Assembly: GCA_035516255.1 (NCBI GenBank)
Contig: DATJAL010000014.1
Location: 53,275-117,274, forward strand
Length of the DNA: 64,000 bases
Direction of reading: 5' to 3'
Source of the DNA: Chitinivibrionales bacterium
GTDB taxonomy: Bacteria > Fibrobacterota > Chitinivibrionia > Chitinivibrionales > FEN-1185
Positions 17,011-26,048 of the stretch are shown piece after piece. The notes beneath the pieces are model-generated. The model made no database searches and had not been told where the DNA came from. It was given only the letters and a program-made list of their open reading frames with translations. Position 1 is the first letter of the stretch, and the number at the start of each line of letters is the position of its first letter. Position numbers and translations under genes: made by a program.

Positions 17011-17814
17011 ATGGCACCCCACAAGACAAGAGCGTTCATTCTCAAAGTAAATCCTTTCCGCGAGTCAAGCAGCATCCTGTACCTTCTCACCGAGCACCAC
17101 GGTCTTGTGCACGGCGTCGCAAAAGGCGTACGGCGGAAAAAGAGCGGGGTCCCGAACCTCGAACGCGGGTTTTTAGTTGAGCTGCTGCTGTATGCGAGGC
17201 CGCACCGGGAGCTTCACACGCTCGGGGCCGTCGCCGTTCTCGACCATTATCCGCGGCTGCGCACCGACGTGCATAAGGCCGCGGTCCGCGACACCGCCTT
17301 TGAGGTGATGCTCGCGACCATGTCGCCGGATGCGCCGCACCCGGAGTTGTTTTCGTACCTGTCTGACTTTATGGCGCTTCTCGAAACGCAACCGTGCGCC
17401 CGCTGCTTTCCCGGCATGGCCTGGCGCTTCCTGTACGATTTTTCCTCGCTCATGGGCTTCGGGCCGAATATTGACACATGCGCAAATTGCGGACAAAACA
17501 TTGCCGGGAAAAACGGCGCTTACCTGATCGTGGAAAACGGCACGCTATTGTGCGGCGCTTGCACGCCGCAGCGCCAGAAAAGCGGCGCGTTCCTGCCGCA
17601 GGCGGCGCTGGCCCTGCTCGCGGACGGCGCATCATCCGAGCAATTCGACGAAGTTCGGAGCCTGCCCGGTGCCGAGATGCGGCGCGTGAACCGGCTGCTG
17701 GCCGCCTACTGCCAGTACCATTTCCAGCGCGCCTCCGGTTTCAAATCGGTGGATTTTCTCGACAGCCTTGCAGAAACGCCGGCGCTTCAAAACGAGAGAA
17801 GCAACAATCAATGA
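17011..17814 (+). CDS. recO: RecO DNA repair protein
   Basis: A 267-aa protein that, with RecF and RecR, loads RecA on gapped DNA. The N-terminal OB fold is recognisable (TRAFILKVNPFRESSSIL, then HGVAKGVRRKKS). The C-terminal helical domain contains a zinc site built from CANCG and CGAC (about residues 156-185). Its stop overlaps the next start as ATGA, so the YkgJ gene is translationally coupled. Confidence 0.93.
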   Translation: MAPHKTRAFILKVNPFRESSSILYLLTEHHGLVHGVAKGVRRKKSGVPNLERGFLVELLLYARPHRELHTLGAVAVLDHYPRLRTDVHKAAVRDTAFEVMLATMSPDAPHPELFSYLSDFMALLETQPCARCFPGMAWRFLYDFSSLMGFGPNIDTCANCGQNIAGKNGAYLIVENGTLLCGACTPQRQKSGAFLPQAALALLADGASSEQFDEVRSLPGAEMRRVNRLLAAYCQYHFQRASGFKSVDFLDSLAETPALQNERSNNQ

Positions 17815-18356
17815 CGCAGATTGTGCAGATACTTGACAATTACGCAAAGCTCCGCCGGTACTGCGATTCATTTTTTACCGCGGTACAACAAAGGTATCCC
17901 GGCGACATGGCATGCAAAAAAGGGTGCTTTGCTTGTTGCGAGCTTCACAGCGTGTGCGCCATTGAGGCGCATGCCCTTGCCTTTTACCTGAAAAGACGGG
18001 CCGTTCCATCCAGGAAAAAACGGAGCGACCGATCGAAATGCGCGCTGTGCGTTAACGGGAACTGCGCCGCATATCCGGCGCGTCCGGTGATCTGCCGGTC
18101 GCACGGCCTGCCCCTTCTTCTTGACAAGGGAAAAACCGTCGCTTCAAGCTGCGATTTAAACTTTTCCCGCCGCGACCCTGCGTCGCTGCCGGCCTCCCGT
18201 GTTTTTGACACGGCCGCGATCACCGGAAACCTGGTACGGCTCAACATGGCGTTCTGCATGGCGGCCGGCATCACCGAGCTTGCCTCCCGACGCTTTACTA
18301 TGGCGGCCGTGCTTGCAGGCGAGCTTCCGGAGATTATTTTGAAGAGCAACCCTTAA
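17811..18356 (+). CDS. YkgJ-family cysteine cluster protein
   Basis: A 181-aa protein with the CxxxCxxCC signature (CKKGCFACC at about residues 30-38) and a second group ending in CAAYPARPVICRSHG. These residues are thought to bind a zinc or iron-sulfur centre, but the function of the family is unknown. The ATG overlapping the recO stop is chosen over a longer alternative reading that would run inside recO. A shorter relative, with the same two motifs, is encoded at 48003-48401. Confidence 0.8.
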   Translation: MTQIVQILDNYAKLRRYCDSFFTAVQQRYPGDMACKKGCFACCELHSVCAIEAHALAFYLKRRAVPSRKKRSDRSKCALCVNGNCAAYPARPVICRSHGLPLLLDKGKTVASSCDLNFSRRDPASLPASRVFDTAAITGNLVRLNMAFCMAAGITELASRRFTMAAVLAGELPEIILKSNP

Positions 18357-18367
18357 AAGGAGAACCT

Positions 18368-18829
18368 ATGCCGTCATCAATTCTCGAAACGCTGCTTGCC
18401 GACATCAAGGCCGCCATGAAGTCGCAGGAAAAGGAAAAACTGCTCGCGTTGCGCACCCTGCATTCCGAAATCAAGAACCTCGAGCTCATGGAACGGAAGG
18501 AGCTCGACGACGGAAACGTTGCGGGCGTTATCGCCAAGGCGATCAAGCAGCGCATGGAATCAATAGAGCAATACAAGACCGCCGGCAGAACCGATTTGGT
18601 TGAAAAGGAACAAGCGCAGGCGGACCTTTACAAAAAGTACCTGCCGGGCCAACTGACAAAAGAAGAGATCGAAGGCATCATTGACCGCGCGGTCGCCGAG
18701 GCCGGCGCCCAGGGAAAGGCTGACATGGGAAGGGTCATGAAGATCGTGATGCCGCAGGTCAAGGGCAGGGCCGACGGGAAAACGGTGAATGAAACGGTGG
18801 CGCGGAAGCTGGGCAAGCCCTCGGCATGA
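18368..18829 (+). CDS. yqeY: GatB/YqeY domain protein
   Basis: A 153-aa helical protein of the YqeY family, related to the C-terminal tRNA-binding part of GatB. Motifs visible are LALRTLHSEIKN, VIAKAIKQRMESIEQY and DMGRVMKIVMPQVKGRADGK, the last being the most conserved stretch. It has an aaaggag ribosome site. Its role may be in tRNA amidation or a related step, but this is not established. It overlaps the next gene by ATGA. Confidence 0.9.
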   Translation: MPSSILETLLADIKAAMKSQEKEKLLALRTLHSEIKNLELMERKELDDGNVAGVIAKAIKQRMESIEQYKTAGRTDLVEKEQAQADLYKKYLPGQLTKEEIEGIIDRAVAEAGAQGKADMGRVMKIVMPQVKGRADGKTVNETVARKLGKPSA

Positions 18830-19626
18830 AACCCGCGCTGTCGCTCATCATCGCGGTGTACAAGCGCCCGGACTTTCTCGAAAAAATTTTCGCGAGCCTT
18901 TGCCGCCAGACCTTTCGCGACTTCGAGGTGCTTGTCGCCGACGACGGCTCTGGCCCGGACATCGCGGATACTGTAAAGAAATGGCGGAAGAAATCCAGCC
19001 TTGCGGTGCGGCATGCGTGGCATGAAGATGAGGGGTTCAGAAAGACCGTGATCGTCAATGCCGCGGCCGCGCAGGCGCAGGCCGAATATCTGGTGTTCAT
19101 CGATGGCGACTGTGTGCTGCATCACAGGTTCCTCGAACGTCATCACGACCACAAGCGCCGGGGGGCCGTGCTTGCGGGCCGCAGGGTGATGCTGGACGAG
19201 GACATTACAAATACGATATCGGTTGACGATATAAAATCGGGAAAAATAGAAAAGGCCCCGTTCTGGTGGAACCACTGCCCTCGGGATCAGCGAAAGCACG
19301 GCATATATATCCCCGGCTCTTTCTTGCTCGAAAACATATTTGGGAAGCGGTACTGGATCGTCGGCAGCAATTTTTCAGTGCACGCGTCGGATTTCGCCTC
19401 TGTCAACGGCTATGACGAAGCCATCACGGGCAGGGGCGTTGAGGACATCAATCTTACGGAGCGCTTCAGGCTGAAGGGCGTGCGCGTCATGACCATCACG
19501 CGCGAGGCGCTGCAGTATCATTTTTTCCACAGGTCCGATCCCATGCCCCACGACATCGAGGCGTATAAACGGTTCTGCACCCCAACCAATTTTTGGGCCG
19601 AAAAGGGGCTTGAGGGGCACCTATGA
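18826..19626 (+). CDS. Family 2 glycosyltransferase
   Basis: A 266-aa GT-A fold enzyme. The nucleotide-sugar region shows LSLIIAVYKRPDFLEK and VLVADDGSGPD, and the metal-binding D-x-D appears in VFIDGDCVLHH. The C-terminal GYDEAITGRGVEDINLTER resembles the galactosyltransferase-type acceptor region with the catalytic E-D pair. It probably adds a sugar to a lipid-linked or surface glycan in the cytoplasm. Coupled by ATGA overlaps to yqeY before it and the GSCFA gene after it. Donor and acceptor are unknown. Confidence 0.88.
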   Translation: MKPALSLIIAVYKRPDFLEKIFASLCRQTFRDFEVLVADDGSGPDIADTVKKWRKKSSLAVRHAWHEDEGFRKTVIVNAAAAQAQAEYLVFIDGDCVLHHRFLERHHDHKRRGAVLAGRRVMLDEDITNTISVDDIKSGKIEKAPFWWNHCPRDQRKHGIYIPGSFLLENIFGKRYWIVGSNFSVHASDFASVNGYDEAITGRGVEDINLTERFRLKGVRVMTITREALQYHFFHRSDPMPHDIEAYKRFCTPTNFWAEKGLEGHL

Positions 19627-20615
19627 CGGGCGATCCTCTTTTCAGGACCGTTGTTGACGTTCCGGAAAGTTCATCCGGCATTGCCCATGGACAAAACATT
19701 CTCTGCCTTGGCTCGTGCTTTGCCGAAACCATCGGCGGCAGGCTCGTTGAAAACAGGTTTAACGCATGTGTCAATCCTGCCGGGCCGCTGTTCAACTCCT
19801 TGTCGATGGCCGCGTGCCTGAGGCGGCTTTTCGATGCAAGGCCATATGCCGAGGATGATATTTTCCCTGCCGACGGACTGTGGCATTCGTGGGACCATCA
19901 TTCCCGGTTTTCATCGGCGGCGAAGGAAGATTGCCTCAAGGGCATCAATAAACGGTTCTCCGCCGGGACGGAATCGCTGAAGGGCCTTGACGTTCTGATA
20001 CTCACGTTCGGCACCGCGTTTGTCTATCGCCTGAAGGAATCCGGCAGGGTCGTGGCCAATTGCCACAAGCAGCCGCAGGAAAGGTTTGTCAGGGAACTTC
20101 TTTCGATCCGGGACATCGCCGATGAATGGACGAAACTATTTCGCGAACTGCAACGGCATCATCCAAAGGCAAGGTTCATTGTCACCATAAGCCCGGTGCG
20201 GCATCTGCGCGACGATCCGCACGATAATCTTATCAGTAAATCAACCCTCGCCTGCGCCGTGCACGAGCTTGAAAAGGCAATTCCGCAATTGTATTATTTC
20301 CCGGCCTACGAAATCATGATGGACGAATTGCGGGATTACCGGTTTTACGAAAAAGACATGGCGCACCCGAATGAGGTCGCGGTTGATTTTATCTGGGATA
20401 AATTTGTTAATGCCTGCGTGGAAAAGAGGTCGAAAGAATTTGTAAAGGATTATGAACCGGTGAGGGCGGCAATGGGGCACAGGGTGATGAAAGGCGGGAA
20501 AGAGGCGAAAAACTTTATTGAGATAAATTTGGAAAAGATAAAGGAGCTGGAAAAAAAATATCCTGGGTTTAGGTTTGAGGGGGAGAAGGAATATTTCGGA
20601 AGATTGATTTCCTAA
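19623..20615 (+). CDS. GSCFA-family protein
   Basis: A 330-aa protein beginning with the family-naming motif ILCLGSCFAETIGGRL and continuing with WHSWDHHSRF and TFGTAFVY. GSCFA proteins resemble SGNH/GDSL hydrolases and may remove or add acyl groups on glycans; the nucleophile would be the Ser of GSC. The C-terminal part (about 255-330) is Lys/Glu-rich. As the last gene of the run, downstream of a glycosyltransferase, it may modify the same glycan, which is inference. Confidence 0.85.
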   Translation: MTGDPLFRTVVDVPESSSGIAHGQNILCLGSCFAETIGGRLVENRFNACVNPAGPLFNSLSMAACLRRLFDARPYAEDDIFPADGLWHSWDHHSRFSSAAKEDCLKGINKRFSAGTESLKGLDVLILTFGTAFVYRLKESGRVVANCHKQPQERFVRELLSIRDIADEWTKLFRELQRHHPKARFIVTISPVRHLRDDPHDNLISKSTLACAVHELEKAIPQLYYFPAYEIMMDELRDYRFYEKDMAHPNEVAVDFIWDKFVNACVEKRSKEFVKDYEPVRAAMGHRVMKGGKEAKNFIEINLEKIKELEKKYPGFRFEGEKEYFGRLIS

Positions 20616-20632
20616 TTGTTTAATTAGATTTA

Positions 20633-20850
20633 TCGGGGGAGAGGTATACTCCTTCGGGCACTTCCCAGGGTCGTCTCCCCCGGCCTCGGCCTCCTCGCCG
20701 CACGGTGATCGAGCAGCCGCTCCTTGGACCGGAGTATCGAGATGCAGTGCGGCTGCGGGGTCCTCGGCACCCACCTCTTCTGGGTGCGGCCGGGTACCGC
20801 TGGTTGCAAGCTTCATCCTTCCGTTGGGCGCACCCGCGACCGGCAGTTGG
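20633..20850 (-). repeat. Type C dispersed intergenic repeat, copy 3
   Basis: On the minus strand this reads gcgggtgcgcccaacggaag, acccggccgcacccagaaga, gtgccgaggaccccgcagcc and finally gaggccgaggccgggggaga, the same series as 10871-11010. It has an inserted stretch of about 75 bases in the middle. It fills the gap between the GSCFA and GT9 genes. Confidence 0.65.
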
Positions 20851-20905
20851 TAGGAAAAAATGTTAGCAGTGCACCAAAATTTTTTTCCTTTAAAAGTAAT
20901 CAATC

Positions 20906-21877
20906 ATGGAAAATATATCTACTGTCTACCATACCGGCGGACTCGGAGACTTTATCACTGCATTTCCAGCGATAATTGAATGGAACAAGCGGAACAAGAG
21001 TTGCAGGAAAATTCTTCTCGGCAAACCCTCCTACGGCATTCTCGGCGTTCACGCAGGATTGTTTGATGAAATCTGGGACGTTGAGAGCGCGGCGTTTTCG
21101 TGGCTTTATAATTTAAATTCGCCGGCGCATCCGTCAATAAAGGATATGCTGTCTGGCATTCAATCCGCGCTTCTATTCACGTCCGGGGATTCGCCGGTTC
21201 TCGCGCGGTTCAGACAATTGGAAGTAAAAAAGCTGCTTTTTCAGGATCCCTTTCCACAAATGAGAATTCATATTGCTGATTATCATCTCTCGCTTTTCAA
21301 TAAAGATTCAAAGCCTCCATTGAAATCAACGGCAAAGCTATTTCCCCATCCCGATTTTAAAAATGAGGCGGACAAAAAGCTTAATGGAATTGGAAGGTTC
21401 ATTACGTTGCATCCGGGAAGCGGAAGCGAAAGAAAAAACTGGCCGGCCGATGAATTTTTCGCGCTGGCCGACAAGCTGAGGGAAAAAGGATTCAGAATGG
21501 TTTGGATAGCCGGGCCCGCGGAAACGGAAATGTCCTTTCCGTCAACTGATGCCGTGGTTCAAAACGCGGCGCTTCCGCTGCTAGTCCATATTTTATCCAA
21601 CGGTTCGCTTTACATCGGCAATGATTCGGGAATCTCCCACCTTGCCGCGGCATGCGGCGGACGCTGTGTTGTTTTGTTCGGGCCATCGGATGCAGGGGTG
21701 TGGAGGCCGGTGGGGGAGAATATCGTCATTGTCAAAGCGCGAAATGGGGATTGCTTTCCATGCCATCCTTCACGAGACAAAATAACGCCGAAGGTATGCA
21801 AGAGATCATGCATGAGTGACATATCCGTGGAAGAAGTATTTGATTCTTGTAAAAAGGTATTGGCTCCCTTGCAATGA
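20906..21877 (+). CDS. Family 9 glycosyltransferase (heptosyltransferase-like)
   Basis: A 323-aa GT-B enzyme of the ADP-heptose:LPS heptosyltransferase family. The N-terminal glycine loop is HTGGLGDFITAFPAI, the middle FITLHPGSGSERKNWP opens the donor domain, and YIGNDSGISHLAAACGG followed by LFGPSDAGVWRPVG is the conserved donor-binding region. It likely builds LPS core or another surface glycan at the inner membrane. The acceptor is unknown. Its 3' end touches a decayed gene on the other strand. Confidence 0.87.
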   Translation: MENISTVYHTGGLGDFITAFPAIIEWNKRNKSCRKILLGKPSYGILGVHAGLFDEIWDVESAAFSWLYNLNSPAHPSIKDMLSGIQSALLFTSGDSPVLARFRQLEVKKLLFQDPFPQMRIHIADYHLSLFNKDSKPPLKSTAKLFPHPDFKNEADKKLNGIGRFITLHPGSGSERKNWPADEFFALADKLREKGFRMVWIAGPAETEMSFPSTDAVVQNAALPLLVHILSNGSLYIGNDSGISHLAAACGGRCVVLFGPSDAGVWRPVGENIVIVKARNGDCFPCHPSRDKITPKVCKRSCMSDISVEEVFDSCKKVLAPLQ

Positions 21878-22629
21878 TGAACTTTTCCTGAAAGGGAACG
21901 TTTCCGGCGTAGAGGCCAAGGAGATAAACGCCGGGGGACAAATGGGAAATATCCAAGATATGTTTTCCTGTTCCTAGCATTAATATTCCCGACTGCAATA
22001 TAACCCGGCCAGAACAATCAACGGCCTTAATGATTCTGGATGATTCAGTGATTTTGCTGGTGTTGCGATGGAATTGAGTCGCGGAAACATCCTTGAGAAC
22101 AACGGGCGATGTTCGAGGCTGGTTTGCCGCCGGCCATGTTAAATAAACCACCCACGTATAAATTATCCGAGTTGTCAACGATAAGGGCATTCACATAAAC
22201 AGGAGGAATAAGGTTGATAATACCAGCCAACCCGCTGCCCAAGGAGCTCCATGACGAGCCGTTCCAATTGCGAATGATACAGGCCAACCGCTCCAAAAGT
22301 TCTTTCCCGCAGCACTCCATGAAGAACCATTAAATTTTGCGATTCATTCATAGCTCACACTTCCATAGTTGCTCCCAAGAAAACTCATTCCGGGCCCCGT
22401 CCCACTTTGCGATATTATTTGCCAGGACCCCGCCAGCCGTATCAAAATCGCCGCCAGCATAAAGATTTCCGGATTTATCCAAGGCGAGGCAATTAACGCT
22501 GGAAGATGATCCAGGACAATTAATCCCCGGAACGCTTACCCAATTATCATCCGATATGGTTGTTTGGCCATGGGCAATAATAAACGGAAACAAACCAAAC
22601 ATATTTGTAATTGTAAACTTTCTAACCAT
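21865..22629 (-). pseudogene. Decayed secreted propeller-repeat protein with C-terminal sorting domain
   Basis: Three fragments in different frames line up as one broken gene. The first starts MVRKFTITNMFGLFPFIIAHG (a signal peptide) and has a repeat unit VNCLALDKSGNLYAGGDF. The second has NWNGSSWSSLGSG and a second unit VNALIVDNSDNLYVGGLF. The third ends in a T9SS-like sorting domain (IKAVDCSGRVILQ, then LSPGVYLLGLYAG). The frames are joined by at least two shifts and a stop, and only two of the usual many repeats remain. AT content is higher than in flanking genes. The last codons run up against the GT9 gene, so the original end is lost. Confidence 0.7.
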
Positions 22630-22888
22630 TGAAGTATCCTCCGGATATTTGAAGGACAGAATTGCAGCTTTCATATAATTTACCAATTAATCAAATCAGT
22701 GTCATCACTATTTTTAAAAAATGTATTCTGTAGGAAAACACACTAATAAGGCTCGTTTGTGATCCTCCTTTTAACTTCCAGCAATAATTCACTTTCCTCG
22801 AATAATTTGATTTATCCCCCACCCCATGCTATTTTGCATACAGAAAAAAATCATCTTCAACCAATACGAATTTAAAAAGGCACCGCAA

Positions 22889-23830
22889 ATGACCACCGCC
22901 CTCATCACCGGCATCAACGGCTTTGCCGGCAAGCACCTCCATGCATTGCTGCATAAAAAAGGCCGCCGTGTTGCCGGGCTGGACGTCAAGCAGACCTGCG
23001 ATCTTGACAACGTGGCCTACGAGATGGTTGACATAACGGACAGCGACAGCGTCGCCCAGGCGTTCAAGCGGCTCTCGCCCGACGAGATATATCACCTGGC
23101 GGGCGTGAGTTTCCCGGCCGAGGCCGACCGCACGCCCCGGAGCGCGCTCGATATCAACATCACCGGCACCATATCGGTGATCGACGCCATGAAGCGGTTT
23201 TGCCCCAAGGGCAGGCTTCTTGTGGTCGGGTCGGCAAAGGAATACGACATCAACGCCGAAGGGCCGGTCACCGAGGACATCGTCCCCAACCCCACGAATT
23301 TTTACGGCATATCCAAATACGCGACCGAGCTCATCGGCCTCCAGTATTGCCGGCAGTACGGTCTTGACATTCGGTTCACCCGCTCGTTCAACCATACCGG
23401 GCCGGGCCAGTCGTACCTGTTCGTATGCTCCGACTGGGCCCGCCAGGTCGCGCTTGCCGAATCCGGCCTGGGTCCTTGCGAGGTCCGCGTGGGAGACTGC
23501 AATGTCGAAATCGATTTTTCCGACGTGCGCGACGTGGTGAGCGCGTACCGGCTCATCATGGAGAAAGGGAAAAAGACCCGGATCTACAACGTCTGCTCGG
23601 GCAAAACGCGAAAGCTCCCCGATATCCTCGATTATCTGAAGAAAAAATCCTCAAAACGGATTGCGGTGGTTTGCGAAAAGAAAAAGCTCGGCGAAGTAAA
23701 GACCTACCGCCGGCTCGCCGGGGACAATGGGCGCCTGCGCGCGGAAACCGGCTGGGAACCGGCGATCCCGTTTGAAAAGACCCTCGATGATCTGTACGAA
23801 TATTGGCTGCAGGAATTGAGGAAATCCTGA
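22889..23830 (+). CDS. rmd: GDP-4-keto-6-deoxy-D-mannose reductase-like epimerase/dehydratase
   Basis: A 313-aa extended short-chain dehydrogenase. It has the GINGFAG nucleotide loop (8-14), DEIYHLAGVSF, and the catalytic GSAKEYD and YGISK set. SFNHTGPGQS and VRDVVSAY match Rmd and related GDP-sugar enzymes. Rmd reduces the Gmd product to GDP-D-rhamnose; the partner Gmd is encoded at 4633-5670. The start is the ATG with an aaaagg site; a start 63 bases upstream gives unconserved residues. A fucose-type reductase or a UDP-sugar enzyme cannot be excluded. Confidence 0.78.
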   Translation: MTTALITGINGFAGKHLHALLHKKGRRVAGLDVKQTCDLDNVAYEMVDITDSDSVAQAFKRLSPDEIYHLAGVSFPAEADRTPRSALDINITGTISVIDAMKRFCPKGRLLVVGSAKEYDINAEGPVTEDIVPNPTNFYGISKYATELIGLQYCRQYGLDIRFTRSFNHTGPGQSYLFVCSDWARQVALAESGLGPCEVRVGDCNVEIDFSDVRDVVSAYRLIMEKGKKTRIYNVCSGKTRKLPDILDYLKKKSSKRIAVVCEKKKLGEVKTYRRLAGDNGRLRAETGWEPAIPFEKTLDDLYEYWLQELRKS

Positions 23831-23888
23831 ATCTGGTCCTACTCATGCTTTAACGGTAAACGCGTCTGCGCATCCACGCGTCAACTTC

Positions 23889-24914
23889 TTAGTGTTTCAG
23901 TCCGTCCCAGCTCAGGATGAGCTTTCCGATCCGGTTCCAGCGGATGCCCAGCGGCAGTTGCCACAAGGGGAACTTGTCGTCCCAGGAGAAATACAGAATG
24001 AAGGCCTTTGCCTTGATGAAATTGCGGTTGAGGAATCCCCAGTAGCGCGAATCCATTGAATCGTCCCTGTTGTCGCCCATCATGAAGTAGTTGTCGTTCT
24101 TGACCACGTAGGTCGTTACGAGCTTGCCGTCGATGTACAGCAGCTTGCGGATTTCCACGGTTTTGTCATGGAACTGGCCGCTTACCTGGCGCACGATGTC
24201 GTCGATCGCGATCCAGTTGTCGATGAGGTTGAAGTTGATTTCACTGAACGGCACCTCCCAGTACCCGTTGATGATCACCTTCTGGCTGTTGGAGAATTCG
24301 CTGTTGAGATAAAGCTGGAACTTGACAGACACGATATTGCGCGGGTTTTCCTGCTTGACCAGGTGCTTGAAAAAAAGGAACTCCCGGTCCGGGAGCGCGG
24401 CCTTGAAGTTGAGCGTGTCGCCCTTCTTGGGCACCCGGAGCGGCTCGAACGCGGTGATGCGCGGGTCGAGCTGCCCGCCGTGAATGTACTGTCCCTTGGG
24501 CGGCAGGATGAGCTGCCTGCCGTCGACCGTCACCGTGGTGCCGCTCACCTGGATGGTCTGGCCCGGACCCGCCACGCAGCGCTTGATGTAGTCCTTTTTG
24601 TCAAGGCCCGGGTACTTGAAGATGATGACGTCGCCGGGCTTGGGGTCGGTGACGCCGGGGAACTTGGTGTACATGAACGGCAGCACGGGCGCGCCGTAAA
24701 TGAATTTGAGGCCGAGCAGAAAATCGCCCACCAGCAGGCTCTCCTTCATGGAGCCGGTGGGGATCTTGAAGGCCTGGATCACGTAGACAATGGCGATGAG
24801 CGCCATGACGAGCGCCGAGACCATGTCCTTGGTGAAATGGAAAATGCCCTCTTTTTCAGATCTGCGGGGCGCTTTCTTTGCGTCTTGCTGTTTTGCTTCC
24901 GTCTTTTTGTCCAA
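23889..24914 (-). CDS. lepB: Signal peptidase I
   Basis: A 341-aa serine/lysine peptidase that cleaves signal peptides at the outer face of the inner membrane. One N-terminal transmembrane helix (about 31-49) precedes IPTGSMKESLLVGDF with the nucleophile Ser55. The general base is Lys111 in KKDYIKRCVAGPG, and the C-terminal box GDNRDDSMDSRYWGF is intact. A long insertion between the last two boxes (about 130-275) makes it larger than E. coli-type enzymes. The start codon is TTG, supported by a ggagga ribosome site. Confidence 0.94.
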   Translation of the reverse strand: MDKKTEAKQQDAKKAPRRSEKEGIFHFTKDMVSALVMALIAIVYVIQAFKIPTGSMKESLLVGDFLLGLKFIYGAPVLPFMYTKFPGVTDPKPGDVIIFKYPGLDKKDYIKRCVAGPGQTIQVSGTTVTVDGRQLILPPKGQYIHGGQLDPRITAFEPLRVPKKGDTLNFKAALPDREFLFFKHLVKQENPRNIVSVKFQLYLNSEFSNSQKVIINGYWEVPFSEINFNLIDNWIAIDDIVRQVSGQFHDKTVEIRKLLYIDGKLVTTYVVKNDNYFMMGDNRDDSMDSRYWGFLNRNFIKAKAFILYFSWDDKFPLWQLPLGIRWNRIGKLILSWDGLKH

Positions 24915-24977
24915 AAATCCTCCAAATTATTTTACCGACAATGCATCTGTTGACATGATACGAAACTGTAAAAAACA

Positions 24978-25068
24978 TTACCGCAAAGGCGCAAAGATAA
25001 ATGCATGTTTAACGAGAATGTGGGGTGATCCTTTTTTTCTTTGCGCATTTCGCGTCTTTGCGGTAATT
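24978..25068. repeat. Long inverted repeat of the 'ccgcaaaggcgc' family, copy 3
   Basis: The arm ttaccgcaaaggcgcaaaga (24978 on) pairs with tctttgcgcatttcgcgtct followed by ttgcggtaa (ending 25068) around a roughly 40-base loop. It separates lepB from the inositol-monophosphatase-like gene, both on the minus strand. Confidence 0.68.
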
Positions 25069-25084
25069 TTGTGCGACAATCAGG

Positions 25085-25849
25085 TTAGTGAAAATACTCT
25101 AAGACAGCCTCATGCACCAAGCCGTTGGAGCAGACAAATGAACCGTTATAGATCGAGGGCTTGCCGTTGATATCGGAGAACTTGCCGCCCGCCTCGGTGA
25201 TGATGCATGCCGCCGCGGCGCAGTCCCAGGGCTTGTCGACCAGGTTGGCGCACAAGTCAAGCCTCCCGCACGCCACGCCGCCGTACGAATACGCGTCCAT
25301 GAAACCGTATGCATAGTCCCAGCGCTTCATGAGCGCAAGAAGCTTTTCAGCTTCGCGGGATGATGCCTTTTCTATGAAACCGATGCCGCTTCCCATGGCG
25401 CGCGGAAGCTCCTTGGTTTTGGACACGGATATCCGCCGCTTGTTGAGATACGCGCCCCCGTCTTTCTTTGCCCAGAAGGTTTCCGCCATGGCGGGCAGGT
25501 GAATGCACCCGCACACGAGCTCGTTTCCGTCTTCAAGCGCGATCAGCACGCTGTGTGTGGGGATTTTGCGCAAATACGGCCGCGTGCCATCGAGCGGATC
25601 AACAATCCACGTTCTGCCGCTCTGACCCTTCTCTTCGCCGGTCTCCTCGCCGAGAAACCCGTCCCGCGGGAACTGCTTCGCCAGCATGCCGTGGATGACC
25701 GACTCGCACTTCCTGTCGACTTCCGTGACCGGCGAGGCGTCGTTTTTTATCTGTACCTCAGGGAGGTTGTCCCGGTATTCGAGATGGATTTTTCCCGCAG
25801 CGAGCGCCGCATCGCGGCAGGCCTTGAGTTCCGCATCGTACGACGACAT
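25085..25849 (-). CDS. Inositol monophosphatase family phosphatase (HisN-like)
   Basis: A 254-aa magnesium-dependent phosphatase. Metal ligands appear in GEETG and in the WIVDPLDGTRPY motif, and the second part has WDCAAAACIITEAGG, where the Asp completes the site. The sequence after the DPLDGT motif, YLRKIPTHSVLIALEDG, is closer to histidinol-phosphate phosphatases of this superfamily than to CysQ. No histidine genes are nearby, so inositol phosphate or 3'-phosphoadenosine nucleotides remain possible substrates. Confidence 0.83.
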   Translation of the reverse strand: MSSYDAELKACRDAALAAGKIHLEYRDNLPEVQIKNDASPVTEVDRKCESVIHGMLAKQFPRDGFLGEETGEEKGQSGRTWIVDPLDGTRPYLRKIPTHSVLIALEDGNELVCGCIHLPAMAETFWAKKDGGAYLNKRRISVSKTKELPRAMGSGIGFIEKASSREAEKLLALMKRWDYAYGFMDAYSYGGVACGRLDLCANLVDKPWDCAAAACIITEAGGKFSDINGKPSIYNGSFVCSNGLVHEAVLEYFH

Positions 25850-25987
25850 GAATACGTTCTACCCTTTGGATTATGACGGATGTCCCGCAAATTTTCCCCT
25901 GTAAAAATGCATCCCAGAGCCCGCATATCGCAAGGAGAAAGATGGCTGCTTGATGTTTCATCGATGTAACCCGTATTATTTTATAAT

Positions 25988-26032
25988 TTTCTCAGTGTGT
26001 TCTGGGCCTCTGTGGCTATTTTATTTTTTCTT
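25988..26032 (+). repeat. Half-site of the 'cacagaggcacagag' repeat
   Basis: The sequence gcctctgtggctattttatt at this site also occurs in the right arm of the inverted repeat at 30549-30712. Only one arm is present here, upstream of the next gene. Confidence 0.45.
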
Positions 26033-26048
26033 GATAAAAAATGAAACC

